64,000 nucleotides of DNA. Source: Flammeovirgaceae bacterium. Lineage in GTDB: Bacteria; Bacteroidota; Bacteroidia; Cytophagales; Cyclobacteriaceae. The notes under the pieces were generated by a model. The model saw only the letters and a program-made list of their open reading frames with translations. It was not told the DNA's origin and made no database searches. Of this stretch, positions 1 through 8,158 are shown piece by piece. The DNA lies in assembly GCA_015180985.1 (NCBI GenBank), contig CP054185.1:868001-932000 (forward strand), read 5' to 3'. The translations under genes were made by a program, and so were the position numbers. Numbering within the stretch: position 1 is the first letter of the stretch; every line of letters begins with the position of its first letter.

Positions 1-486
1 TAAAACACCCGGTCGAAGGAACTGAATGAAGGTAAAGTCATTCAGCCCTACATAGCATGTCAGAAACATGAAAAATCCCTGGAAGAAGCCGGTAATCAGC
101 CAACCGCCAACCGGATATTTCTTTAATCGGGTTACCGGATGGCTGTATGCTTTGGAGGCCAAACCGTAAATGAAAACCATTACGGCAAAAGCGGTGTTAA
201 TTTTTACAAAAGCCAGCAGGATGGCCGCACCATCAAACAGCAATGAAATAAAGTATAAACTTTTATTTACCGGTGGCGGATTTTTAAGTCCGCCAATGCT
301 TTTTTCATCACGGTCGAAGTAACTGTTGTACCCATTGCTTGCGGGATATAGAAAAAAATGAAGAATGATAAATACCCACAGCAGCCTGTCTTGATTAAGA
401 TTGGGAGCAAAACTGAGGCTGAATAAATAGATGGGAAGCAGAAAGTACGAAAACGGAATGCGCAAGTGTAAGAGAGACGACAACAT
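1..486 (-). CDS. UbiA-like prenyltransferase, C-terminus cut by window edge
   Basis: This is a reverse-strand reading frame with ATG at 486 and no stop before the window edge, so about 162 N-terminal residues are visible. They are strongly hydrophobic with several membrane segments. Residues 51-66 contain N-S-Y-F-D-R-D-E followed by SIGGL, which matches the first Asp-rich substrate-binding motif of UbiA prenyltransferases (N-x3-D). These enzymes move an isoprenyl chain from prenyl diphosphate to an aromatic acceptor in the membrane. The gene is divergent from the type III PKS at 538 with a 51 bp gap, so the polyketide product could be its acceptor; that link is inference. The second Asp motif lies outside the window, so the family call rests on one motif and membrane character. 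Confidence 0.75.
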   Translation of the reverse strand, partial: MLSSLLHLRIPFSYFLLPIYLFSLSFAPNLNQDRLLWVFIILHFFLYPASNGYNSYFDRDEKSIGGLKNPPPVNKSLYFISLLFDGAAILLAFVKINTAFAVMVFIYGLASKAYSHPVTRLKKYPVGGWLITGFFQGFFMFLTCYVGLNDFTFIQFLRPGVL

Positions 487-537
487 GGTAACCGGGTTGC
501 GAACCAAAATAGATTATTTTACGGTATTATTGAAAGC

Positions 538-1632
538 ATGAGTTTTATAACCGCCATTGGTACAGCTGTTCCGGAAAACCGGTTTAGCCAGGAGGTGATC
601 GCCAGTTTTATGATAAGGGCGATGGGCCTGAATCGCGAAGACAGCCGTAAACTACGCACCATTTTCAAAGCAAGTGGTATTGACTGGCGCCATTCGGTAT
701 TAAGTGATTATGGCAAAACAGAAAACTTTTCATTTTACCCCGAAACATTCGATCCGTTTCCTTCTACCGAAACACGCTTGGACGTATATCGCAAAAGCGC
801 CCTGGCACTAAGTGTACAGGCTATTACCGATTGTATACATGATGCATCATTTGATTATCAATCCGTCACACATCTCATCGTAGTAAGTTGTACCGGCATG
901 TATGCCCCCGGGCTGGATATCGACCTGGTAAAGCAAGTTGGATTACGCGAAAACATTAACCGGCTGTGCATCAACTTCATGGGTTGTTATGCAGCCTTTA
1001 ATGCCATTAAAGCAGCCCATGCATTTTGTACTGCCGAACCGCATGCGCGTGTGCTGGTTGTGTGCACCGAAACCTGCAGCCTGCACTTTCAAAAAAAACC
1101 AACCGAAGATAACCTGCTGGCCAATGCCCTGTTTGCCGATGGTGCCGCAGCGCTGCTGGTTGAGAGCAACCCGCGCTCCGGTATAAATTTTCAGCCCGAA
1201 GCCTTTCATAATGCACTTGCGTACAATGGAACTGAACACATGGCCTGGAGCATTGGTAATATGGGTTTTGAAATGAAACTATCAAGCTATGTGCCCGATA
1301 TCATTAAAAACGGAATCAGGAGTTTGACGGAGCACTTGCTTTCGCATTTGAAAAAGCGACTTTCGGATATAAATTACTTTGCCATTCACCCGGGCGGAAA
1401 ACGCATCCTTGAGGTAATTGAAGCCCAACTGAATATACCAACCAACCAGAACCACCATGCCTATCAGGTGCTGCAGAATTACGGAAACATGTCATCGCCA
1501 ACCGTGTTGTTCGTTTTAAAAAGAATTTACGATGAGCTGAACGATAAAGATGAAGGCGCCCGTGTTCTGAGTTTTGCCTTCGGTCCGGGCCTGACCATGG
1601 AAAGCATGCTATTGAAAACTGTTAAAGCATGA
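538..1632 (+). CDS. Type III polyketide synthase (chalcone/stilbene synthase family)
   Basis: This 364-residue protein has the normal length for a homodimeric type III PKS, a cytosolic enzyme that condenses acyl-CoA starters with malonyl-CoA to make alkylresorcinols, alkylpyrones or similar aromatics. The catalytic triad is visible: Cys150 in the context FMGCYAAFNAI, His284 in FAIHPGGKR and Asn317 in YGNMSSPTVLF. The C-terminal SFAFGPGLTMES loop is also typical. The stop overlaps the next gene's ATG (ATGA at 1629-1632), so the methyltransferase is translationally coupled. A UbiA-like prenyltransferase lies divergently upstream. The starter and product cannot be read from the sequence. The family call is very secure. 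Confidence 0.95.
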   Translation: MSFITAIGTAVPENRFSQEVIASFMIRAMGLNREDSRKLRTIFKASGIDWRHSVLSDYGKTENFSFYPETFDPFPSTETRLDVYRKSALALSVQAITDCIHDASFDYQSVTHLIVVSCTGMYAPGLDIDLVKQVGLRENINRLCINFMGCYAAFNAIKAAHAFCTAEPHARVLVVCTETCSLHFQKKPTEDNLLANALFADGAAALLVESNPRSGINFQPEAFHNALAYNGTEHMAWSIGNMGFEMKLSSYVPDIIKNGIRSLTEHLLSHLKKRLSDINYFAIHPGGKRILEVIEAQLNIPTNQNHHAYQVLQNYGNMSSPTVLFVLKRIYDELNDKDEGARVLSFAFGPGLTMESMLLKTVKA

Positions 1633-2333
1633 GCCGGTTTTTATTGCGGTCAGGGGCACCGGAAATCATGGACGATCTTGCCTGCTCAGGCGAAGTAGTT
1701 GATCAAACCCTGCGCGAACTGGAGTTTATAAACAAATGGCTGGGCGGCAATGCCATCACGTTTAGTGGTATTGATGCCTTGCTGAAAAACCGGGAGCATG
1801 CTTCCGTTTACATTGCCGACCTGGGCTGCGGAAGCGGGGAAATGCTGAAACGGATTTCGCACCGGCTGCAAGTAAAAGGAGTCAAAGCAATTTTAACCGG
1901 TATTGATGCCAACCCGAACATTATTGAGTACGCTAAGAAAAATTGTGCCGGCATCTCTGCCATACACCTGGTAACCGAAAATATTCTGACAGCCGATTTT
2001 CAGCAAAGGAAGTTTGATATTATTGTGGCCACTCTGTTCTTTCATCATTTTTCTTCGGCCCAACTCATCGATATTCTGAAACAAATAAAAAAGCAGGCTG
2101 ATGTCGGTATCGTTATCAATGATCTGCACCGGCACGCGCTGGCTTACTATTCAATTAAACTGTTAACCTGGTTGTTTTCCCGCTCCGATATGGTTAAGTA
2201 CGATGCGCCCCTTTCGGTATTGCGCGGTTTTACCCGTTCGGAGTTGACTCAGATTTTAAAGGAAGCCGGTATAACCAGGTTTACCATCCGCTGGAAGTGG
2301 GCCTTCCGCTGGCAGGTGGTTATACCGGCTTAA
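1629..2333 (+). CDS. Class I SAM-dependent methyltransferase coupled to the type III PKS
   Basis: This is a 234-residue class I methyltransferase. Motif I is ADLGCGSGE at residues 63-71, followed by an acidic motif II region (TGIDANP) and FDIIVATLFFHHF, as in UbiE/COQ5-like fold enzymes. Its start codon overlaps the PKS stop by four bases, so the two are almost certainly one operon. By context it probably O- or C-methylates the polyketide product. The C-terminal part (residues 150-234) carries aromatic and basic residues that could contact a lipid substrate. The acceptor is unknown. Confidence 0.9.
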   Translation: MSRFLLRSGAPEIMDDLACSGEVVDQTLRELEFINKWLGGNAITFSGIDALLKNREHASVYIADLGCGSGEMLKRISHRLQVKGVKAILTGIDANPNIIEYAKKNCAGISAIHLVTENILTADFQQRKFDIIVATLFFHHFSSAQLIDILKQIKKQADVGIVINDLHRHALAYYSIKLLTWLFSRSDMVKYDAPLSVLRGFTRSELTQILKEAGITRFTIRWKWAFRWQVVIPA

Positions 2334-2338
2334 TAAAT

Positions 2339-2824
2339 TTACCGTCCAAAATAAATTGATATGCCCAGGTTTAGTCCGAAGAGCGAGCCTTCTGCATCTC
2401 CGCCATATTTGGAATAAAACAAGGAGGGCTCCAGCGCAACAATATCGGCCAGGAATAATGCATAACCCACTTCGACTGGAATAACAGAATATGAGTAATC
2501 ATCTACACTGTAACTTGTAAAGCCAGCGCCCAGGAAGAAACGCCCGCCAACATAATAGCGCGCAAACGGACCGATACCAATAGTTTTTGTGTTGGTTCCA
2601 AAGGGTTTATCAACTGATGCATTTAAACCAACTGCAAGGTTATTGATAAGAAAATATCCTCCTTTAACAGAAAGATTAAATGTCACATCATCACCAGAGT
2701 CTTCATCCTGCTGGATGCCGTTCAGGCTTGATGAGCCTGCAAGAAATATTGTTCCTTTATCAATCTGAGCAAGTGCCTGACTGATAACAAAAAGGGATAG
2801 GATTACTAAAACATTTTTCTTCAT
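2339..2824 (-). CDS. Exported outer-membrane beta-barrel protein, small
   Basis: This 161-residue protein has a clear signal peptide (MKKNVLVILSLFVISQALAQ, cleavage after AQ). The rest alternates hydrophobic and polar residues in short strands and ends in the aromatic-rich segment LGISIYFGR, as in small OmpX/OmpW-like barrels of Bacteroidota. Repeated Gly/aromatic strands (GGYFLINNLAVGLNAS, YYVGGRFFLGAGF) support a barrel of about eight strands. It lies 19 bp downstream of the lipoprotein gene at 2844-3614 on the same strand and may be cotranscribed. It ends six bases from the convergent methyltransferase. Specific function is unknown. Confidence 0.75.
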   Translation of the reverse strand: MKKNVLVILSLFVISQALAQIDKGTIFLAGSSSLNGIQQDEDSGDDVTFNLSVKGGYFLINNLAVGLNASVDKPFGTNTKTIGIGPFARYYVGGRFFLGAGFTSYSVDDYSYSVIPVEVGYALFLADIVALEPSLFYSKYGGDAEGSLFGLNLGISIYFGR

Positions 2825-2843
2825 GGTAGTTAAAATTTAAAAG

Positions 2844-3614
2844 TTATTGTCTTGTATATATTGAGATGTGTTCGTTGGCGCCTACATTAACTTTAAACCA
2901 TATTTCAGTGAAATCGGTCTTGATGTAAATCCGGTAATTAACATCCGCCCAGTAAATGTATACATCATAAAATATTCGGCTGTGCATGCTTGCGATAGCC
3001 GTTTGGTTCACACTGTTGTGAATAAGGTCAAAGTCAGTTGTTGCCTCCTTGCCGGTACATACATCGGTCCCTTCACTGTAAAACACACCACCGTTTCTCT
3101 TTAATTTCAGGAAGTTGTCCTTACTGCAGTCGGCCACGCTTCCAAAAACGGTTGAGCCATTCACCCATACATCAGTTAATAAATAGATTTTGGTTTCATT
3201 GGCCAGGAAGTTCTGCATAAACGTTTCGTAAAGATTACTTCCCCCTGTACGCCTGTCAGGATAATTAGAGTCTTCTAATAACGGATTTCTAAGAAATTCT
3301 GGCCAGTTATTCAGTGAGCCGCTCTCAGCATAAGCAACTGAACCCTCCGGAAACTTGTCGTTTGCGCCAAGAATTTCACCCTGTGCATTCGTGGTAAATG
3401 TCTTTAACGGGGCTTGTCCATCAAGCCAGGCCTGGGCAGATTGGTAAACTTTAACCGTTGCATTGGGCGCACGTTGCATTTGCCCATCTATGGGCGGTGC
3501 CTCGCCATTGAAAACGGTGTAATCGAAATACCCTGGATGACCATCTCCGTCACCTCCGCAACTAAGTGCCAGGCCTGATAACAGGACGAATAAAAGGACT
3601 GAATTTTTCAGCAT
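2844..3614 (-). CDS. Lipoprotein of unknown function
   Basis: This 256-residue protein has a lipoprotein signal: a hydrophobic stretch ending in LALSC, with the lipidated Cys followed by GGDGDGH, a Gly/Asp linker. The mature part has several isolated Cys residues (VADCSKD, TDVCTGK) and many Tyr and Asn, but I recognise no domain. It resembles the many clade-restricted surface lipoproteins of Bacteroidota. It is followed by the small barrel protein on the same strand, which may be a partner. No function can be assigned. Confidence 0.7.
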   Translation of the reverse strand: MLKNSVLLFVLLSGLALSCGGDGDGHPGYFDYTVFNGEAPPIDGQMQRAPNATVKVYQSAQAWLDGQAPLKTFTTNAQGEILGANDKFPEGSVAYAESGSLNNWPEFLRNPLLEDSNYPDRRTGGSNLYETFMQNFLANETKIYLLTDVWVNGSTVFGSVADCSKDNFLKLKRNGGVFYSEGTDVCTGKEATTDFDLIHNSVNQTAIASMHSRIFYDVYIYWADVNYRIYIKTDFTEIWFKVNVGANEHISIYTRQ

Positions 3615-3724
3615 GGTTTGAGTTTTTTTGATTGAAAATGCAAACCTGCTGAAAGAAAAGAATGCTCGATTTTACAAAGCCCACGGATTTTTTTGTAAAA
3701 GCTGCACTCTGGTTTATTAACCTA

Positions 3725-4477
3725 TCAGATGCAGTGGATTCTGTTCATGAAATTCATCCGGTAGCTCTCGCCAATAGGGATACGCTGATTACCCACAAAT
3801 ACGTATGCTTCGTCAAACGAGTCTATTCGCTTGAGGTTAACAATGTAGGAGCGATGAATTCTGATCAAATCCGGTAAGGGTGTTTTTTGCATAAATTGAC
3901 TTAAATTCTGAGAAATTGTGTATTGTTCCGTATCGGTTTTCAGAATTGTGTAGCTCCCGCTTGCCTCAGCAAATCTTATTGATTCTGGTGCAATCTTTTT
4001 ATGCTTTCCGTTCACCCTGATAAATAAGCTTTGATGAATAAGGGTTTGAAAGTCGGGGCGGCCCGGTTCAATAGCTGTTTTAATTTGAGGGGGTACTTGA
4101 TTTTGTGAAAAATTGTAAAGGGCCAAATCAATTGATGCAAGTAAGTTGGCAGGTGTAAAGGGTTTGATCAAGAATGCATTGGGTTTGGTGCTTTTGGCCC
4201 GGTTATATGTTTCCGGATCTGAATTAGCGGTAATATAAATTACGGGTACTTCCATTCTCTCACTAATCTTTGATACGAGGTAAATCCCATTAAGGGCCCC
4301 GGCCAAGTTAATATCAACCAACATTAAATCAGGGGGTTGCTTTAATATTTCCGGTAAAGCTATCTCGGCCGATGGGTAAACCCCGGTAACATGATACCCG
4401 TGGTTGTGTAATAGGCTGGAGATGTCCTCGGCAATTACAAACTCATCCTCAACTATTGCTATCCGTATGTTGTTCAT
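3725..4477 (-). CDS. LytTR-family response regulator
   Basis: The 250-residue protein has an N-terminal receiver domain with the acidic pair ED at 10-11, the phospho-acceptor Asp55 in LMLVDINLAG, and the conserved Lys in FLIKPFTP near residue 104. The C-terminal half (about 145-250) is a LytTR DNA-binding domain with PESIRFAEASGSYT, IRIHRSYIVNLKRID and RIPIGESY. Its start lies inside the 3' end of the histidine kinase gene (29 bp overlap), so the pair is translationally linked and is very likely a cognate two-component system. Targets are unknown; LytTR regulators usually bind pairs of short direct repeats. Confidence 0.93.
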   Translation of the reverse strand: MNNIRIAIVEDEFVIAEDISSLLHNHGYHVTGVYPSAEIALPEILKQPPDLMLVDINLAGALNGIYLVSKISERMEVPVIYITANSDPETYNRAKSTKPNAFLIKPFTPANLLASIDLALYNFSQNQVPPQIKTAIEPGRPDFQTLIHQSLFIRVNGKHKKIAPESIRFAEASGSYTILKTDTEQYTISQNLSQFMQKTPLPDLIRIHRSYIVNLKRIDSFDEAYVFVGNQRIPIGESYRMNFMNRIHCI

Positions 4478-6638
4478 GCTTCATGGATTTTACGGGCTTC
4501 AGGCTCATGCAAACTGAAAGACCCTTGTTGTATGTAATTTCAATTGTTCCTCCAAGTTTTGTGGTAACAACCTGTTCAACAAATCGTAAGCCAAATGACG
4601 ATTTAATTTCTTTTTGAGACCTGAACAGACTCAATCCATTGTCAGAAATTTCAAACTTTATCGTACCATTTTGTCGGTATAAATAAATCTTCACTCTTCG
4701 ATCCGGTTGGTCGGTGGTAAAGGCATATTTCATTGCGTTAGTTATCAGTTCATTATTAATCAATCCAATATTCATCGCTGTATCAACATCCACCCAGATC
4801 GGCTCTATACTGATTTCCGGCTTTACTTCAACTGAAAAATTATTTAAGGTTTTGAATAATAACACAAATTGCTGGCTTAGGTACTCCTTCAGGTTGATAT
4901 TACTTAAATCGTCTGTATTGTAAAGCATTTCATAAATTAATCCTAATGCATAGATGCGATTGACTACATCATCTAAAACGACTTTACTGGACTCATCGGT
5001 CGTGCGCGCTTTAATGTTAATGAGGCTTGACATGACCTGAAGATTATTCTTAACCCGGTGGTGTACCTCCGCCAACAGCACTTCCTTCTCTTTATTTTGT
5101 TTTAGAAGGGATGTGTTCTGTTCTTCTATTAATCGATTCTTTTGCTCAAGCAGCTCAGACATTTTCTTTTTTTGCCGGAACCTTAAGAAATAAAAGCCAG
5201 CCCCTGAACCTACCAGGGCTACTAACGTTATTGCCAGCCCTATCTGAAGATTACGGGCGCGGATACGTGCATCTTTGATTTCGCTTTGCTGGGTTAACCG
5301 CTCTACCTCACGTTCCTTAATCGAGGTTTTAAAATCAACCTGAAGTCGTGCCAGATTCACGGCAGTTTCATTTCTATGTATGCTGTCCGACAGGGCTGAA
5401 TACAAGCCTTGGTATTGATATGCCCTTTTAAAATCGCCCATTTTTTCAAACAGGGCCCTTCCCGCATTATACAGGTTGCGAACATGGATTAAAGAAACCG
5501 GCCTGGCCAGTCCAAGACCCTGATCAAGGTGATATTGCGCCTTTTGAAAATCTCCTAACTGGGTATACGCACGTACATAATTGCGATGCTGACCGACTAC
5601 TGTAAGCCGATTATTAAGTTCTTTGTTACTGCGCATGGCAATATCATAGTAATAGATTGCTGAGTCCGGGCGGCCAAAATGTAAATGAGCATCGCCTATT
5701 AATTCAATTATCCAATCATTGTATAATCGTGTTGCCAGGTCTCTCACTTTTAAAGATTGACGATAATAATAAAAGGTAGAATCCTTATTTGCAGCATCCT
5801 GATAAGCCATGGCTACATATTGCCATTCAGGAATTTTACCTGCCTGAACCTGCGCCTCACACATTTTGATATAAAACCGTGCTGCCAATAGCGGATTTTT
5901 AAGCTGACTGTATGCCTTCCCCAGGTTGAAATAGGCTCTCGAAATCCCGTTTTTGTCTCCGCTTAATCTAAATCGATCTAATTCAATATGAGCCTTGTTT
6001 ATCTTTTCCAGATAATACAATGAATCGTTAAGCAAACTGCCCATTGCTCCATACGATTCAATTTCAGCTAAAACTTCAGGATGCTGAGCTTCCAGTTGTT
6101 CCTTTTTAAAGATATACTCGATTGTTTTTTTAAAATCGCCCTTTCGGTGAAACATTAAGGATATATCGTGCAAAATTCTTATCTGGCCGGCATAATCATC
6201 TGCCAACTCAAACGCCTTGAAAGCAATTTCGAAATACTGTAAAGCTGAATCGTAATAGGCCTGATAGTAATAGGTGTTACCAATTATGTTGGCGCAATCC
6301 GCAACAGTTTCGTAATCAGCCTGGCCCCTGGCGATTGCAAGTGCAGGAAATAAGTAATTAAGTCCATCCTGATAAAGCCCATCGGCCCATAAATATTTTC
6401 CATACATATAACCTGCACGGGCTATACAGGTTGCACAATTGGAAGCAACTGCCTTTTCGTACAACAACCGGGCCTTGGCAACCTCCAAACGGTATTTCAT
6501 CAGCATCCGCTCTTCCTGCTGCCTGATGGCTGACATTAACTCATTATCCGGGATCTGAGCAATAGTTGTTATGCTTGCTAAACCAACCAGAAGGATGAAA
6601 AGCCTCCTGTAATTTATTAACCAGCTCCTATTCCACAT
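4449..6638 (-). CDS. TPR-containing membrane sensor histidine kinase (HisKA_2 type)
   Basis: This 729-residue kinase starts with a signal anchor and has a periplasmic TPR array over about residues 60-430. A coiled region and one membrane helix (about 460-482, IGLAITLVALVGSGAGFYF) follow, then a second coiled coil and the kinase core. The HisKA_2 phospho-acceptor motif is EVHHRVKNNLQ with His526/527. The ATPase N-box reads NNELITNAMKYAF and the G-box DNGLS. It overlaps the LytTR regulator gene by 29 bp. The TPR region suggests sensing through a protein or peptide partner outside the inner membrane. The layout is common in Bacteroidota. Ligand unknown. Confidence 0.92.
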   Translation of the reverse strand: MWNRSWLINYRRLFILLVGLASITTIAQIPDNELMSAIRQQEERMLMKYRLEVAKARLLYEKAVASNCATCIARAGYMYGKYLWADGLYQDGLNYLFPALAIARGQADYETVADCANIIGNTYYYQAYYDSALQYFEIAFKAFELADDYAGQIRILHDISLMFHRKGDFKKTIEYIFKKEQLEAQHPEVLAEIESYGAMGSLLNDSLYYLEKINKAHIELDRFRLSGDKNGISRAYFNLGKAYSQLKNPLLAARFYIKMCEAQVQAGKIPEWQYVAMAYQDAANKDSTFYYYRQSLKVRDLATRLYNDWIIELIGDAHLHFGRPDSAIYYYDIAMRSNKELNNRLTVVGQHRNYVRAYTQLGDFQKAQYHLDQGLGLARPVSLIHVRNLYNAGRALFEKMGDFKRAYQYQGLYSALSDSIHRNETAVNLARLQVDFKTSIKEREVERLTQQSEIKDARIRARNLQIGLAITLVALVGSGAGFYFLRFRQKKKMSELLEQKNRLIEEQNTSLLKQNKEKEVLLAEVHHRVKNNLQVMSSLINIKARTTDESSKVVLDDVVNRIYALGLIYEMLYNTDDLSNINLKEYLSQQFVLLFKTLNNFSVEVKPEISIEPIWVDVDTAMNIGLINNELITNAMKYAFTTDQPDRRVKIYLYRQNGTIKFEISDNGLSLFRSQKEIKSSFGLRFVEQVVTTKLGGTIEITYNKGLSVCMSLKPVKSMKHEQHTDSNS

Positions 6639-6726
6639 TCTTTTTTAATATATAGGTTATTTAGGTGACCCCAATTTAGCTTGGCACAATTTTTCGTACT
6701 TTTCGAGCAGACCATCAACAAAATTT

Positions 6727-7281
6727 ATGAAATCGGTTAAAATCACTTTGTTCGCTATACTGACCCTCCTCATTGCCGCCTGTTCTTCTGGGATATTGGG
6801 GAAAAAAGTTAAAGAGCCCTTTCAGGGAAATGCCTATGAATCAAACAACCGCTTCTGGCGCGGAACAGGCAAAGGCTCCAGTTCGCAGGATAATATTGCA
6901 CGCAGCAAAGCCGACCTGGATGCCAAAGCCCAGTTGGCCGGACAGGTTAACACCACCATGAAACAGGTGGCCGACCAGTACCTTTCCGATACCGGAAATG
7001 AGCGCGCAGCCGATATAGCCGATAAATTTCAAAGCCTCGTCCGCCAGGTGATGAATACCGACATCTCCGACCTGCGCAAGATTGGCGAAGAGAAATACTA
7101 CAACGAAAAAACAAAAGAATACACCGTATTCATGGCGTATGAAATAAAGAAAAACGCCATGCTGCGGTTTATGAAAAAACAAGCGAAGGTTGACCAAACC
7201 ATTAACGAACGCCAACGTGACCTGATTGAAAAAATAATTGATGAGGAATTGAAGAAAGCTGACGCTGCCGATAAAGATTGA
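6727..7281 (+). CDS. LPP20-like lipoprotein
   Basis: This 184-residue protein has a lipoprotein signal with the lipobox LIAAC near residue 19 and Ser-Ser after the Cys, as expected for outer-membrane retention. The mature part begins with N-R-F-W-R-G-T-G-K-G and continues with an Ala/Lys-rich helical region (ARSKADLDAKAQLAG), which fits the LPP20/FlgO-like lipoprotein fold. The C-terminus is highly charged (KKQAKVDQTINERQRDLIEKII). The gene stands alone, divergent from the histidine kinase operon. A possible promoter with the -7 box TACTTTTC lies at 6697-6704. Its cellular role is not established. Confidence 0.75.
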   Translation: MKSVKITLFAILTLLIAACSSGILGKKVKEPFQGNAYESNNRFWRGTGKGSSSQDNIARSKADLDAKAQLAGQVNTTMKQVADQYLSDTGNERAADIADKFQSLVRQVMNTDISDLRKIGEEKYYNEKTKEYTVFMAYEIKKNAMLRFMKKQAKVDQTINERQRDLIEKIIDEELKKADAADKD

Positions 7282-7322
7282 TCAAAAAAACAAGTTGGCT
7301 GTAATCAGTGAAGTTTACCTGA

Positions 7323-8021
7323 TTAATTGTCTGCCAGTGATTTCATCATCCTGATTTGCTGCTCGGTATATTTTTTTCTACCAATCTCCTGTGAGGTTGT
7401 TTCTACCGATAGAAGATTGTGCGGCAGGCTATTGGCATCCATGCGGTAGAACATTACATCAAAGACTCCTTTTTTATCGGCTATTTCCGTATTGTTTACC
7501 ACTTCTTTGTACTGAATAATAATCGGAACAGAAAACCGTGTTATCTCGTGCCAGGTCCATGCCTTTTCGGGGTCAATAGCCACGGTACTCACTTCTGTAA
7601 TTGAATGTTCGCGTCCACTAAATACTTTCTTCAAATTCTGATTAACATAGTTTGTGAGTGCCTCTGCGGATGGTGTAGGAATGCCCTCGTATTCATTTGA
7701 AGTCGTATAAAACTTTTTAAACGTGTACTTACCTCCCAGCACATTGTACCGGGCAAGTCCTTTAACAACAACTACGGCATTTGGTGCACCGCTTATATTG
7801 GCTTTGCGTTTAATTACCACTCCGCGATCCCAATACCAGGCCTGGTCTCCGCTATGCCAATACTGCTCTCCTGTTTTGCCCTTTGTACAGGTCGCTTCAA
7901 TAAGGCCGTCCTTATTTTTCACACAATCGGTAATAACCTGGCTATCGCTAGGCTGTGCATGTACTGCTCCGGCCACAATCAAAATAACTGCGGTCAGCGG
8001 GTGGGTAATCAAACGTGTCAT
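7323..8021 (-). CDS. Exported protein of unknown function
   Basis: This 232-residue protein has a Sec signal peptide (hydrophobic core AVILIVAGAVHAQ). Two Cys residues near residues 32 and 45 (ITDCVKNKDGLIEATC) could form a disulfide. The C-terminal half has alternating strand-like sequences and a strongly charged end (EIGRKKYTEQQIRMMKSL). I recognise no family. It lies between the LPP20-like gene (convergent) and the amidohydrolase, with about 137 bp upstream that hold no other gene. No function assigned. Confidence 0.65.
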   Translation of the reverse strand: MTRLITHPLTAVILIVAGAVHAQPSDSQVITDCVKNKDGLIEATCTKGKTGEQYWHSGDQAWYWDRGVVIKRKANISGAPNAVVVVKGLARYNVLGGKYTFKKFYTTSNEYEGIPTPSAEALTNYVNQNLKKVFSGREHSITEVSTVAIDPEKAWTWHEITRFSVPIIIQYKEVVNNTEIADKKGVFDVMFYRMDANSLPHNLLSVETTSQEIGRKKYTEQQIRMMKSLADN

Positions 8022-8158
8022 ATTTCTGGGGTTTTGAATGCTTCAATGAACGACACATTGAAGTTAACCTGTATTCAATGAGAATGTCAACCCCTGATTA
8101 GAAATAAAATAAGTAAGAATCCAAAACCTAGTAACTTCTGCAAAATGGCTGTTCCGAT

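Noticed and set aside
7975-8158. TTGACA-like sequence upstream of the exported protein as an E. coli-type promoter
   Set aside because: Bacteroidota primary promoters use a different -33/-7 form and the -10 part is poor.
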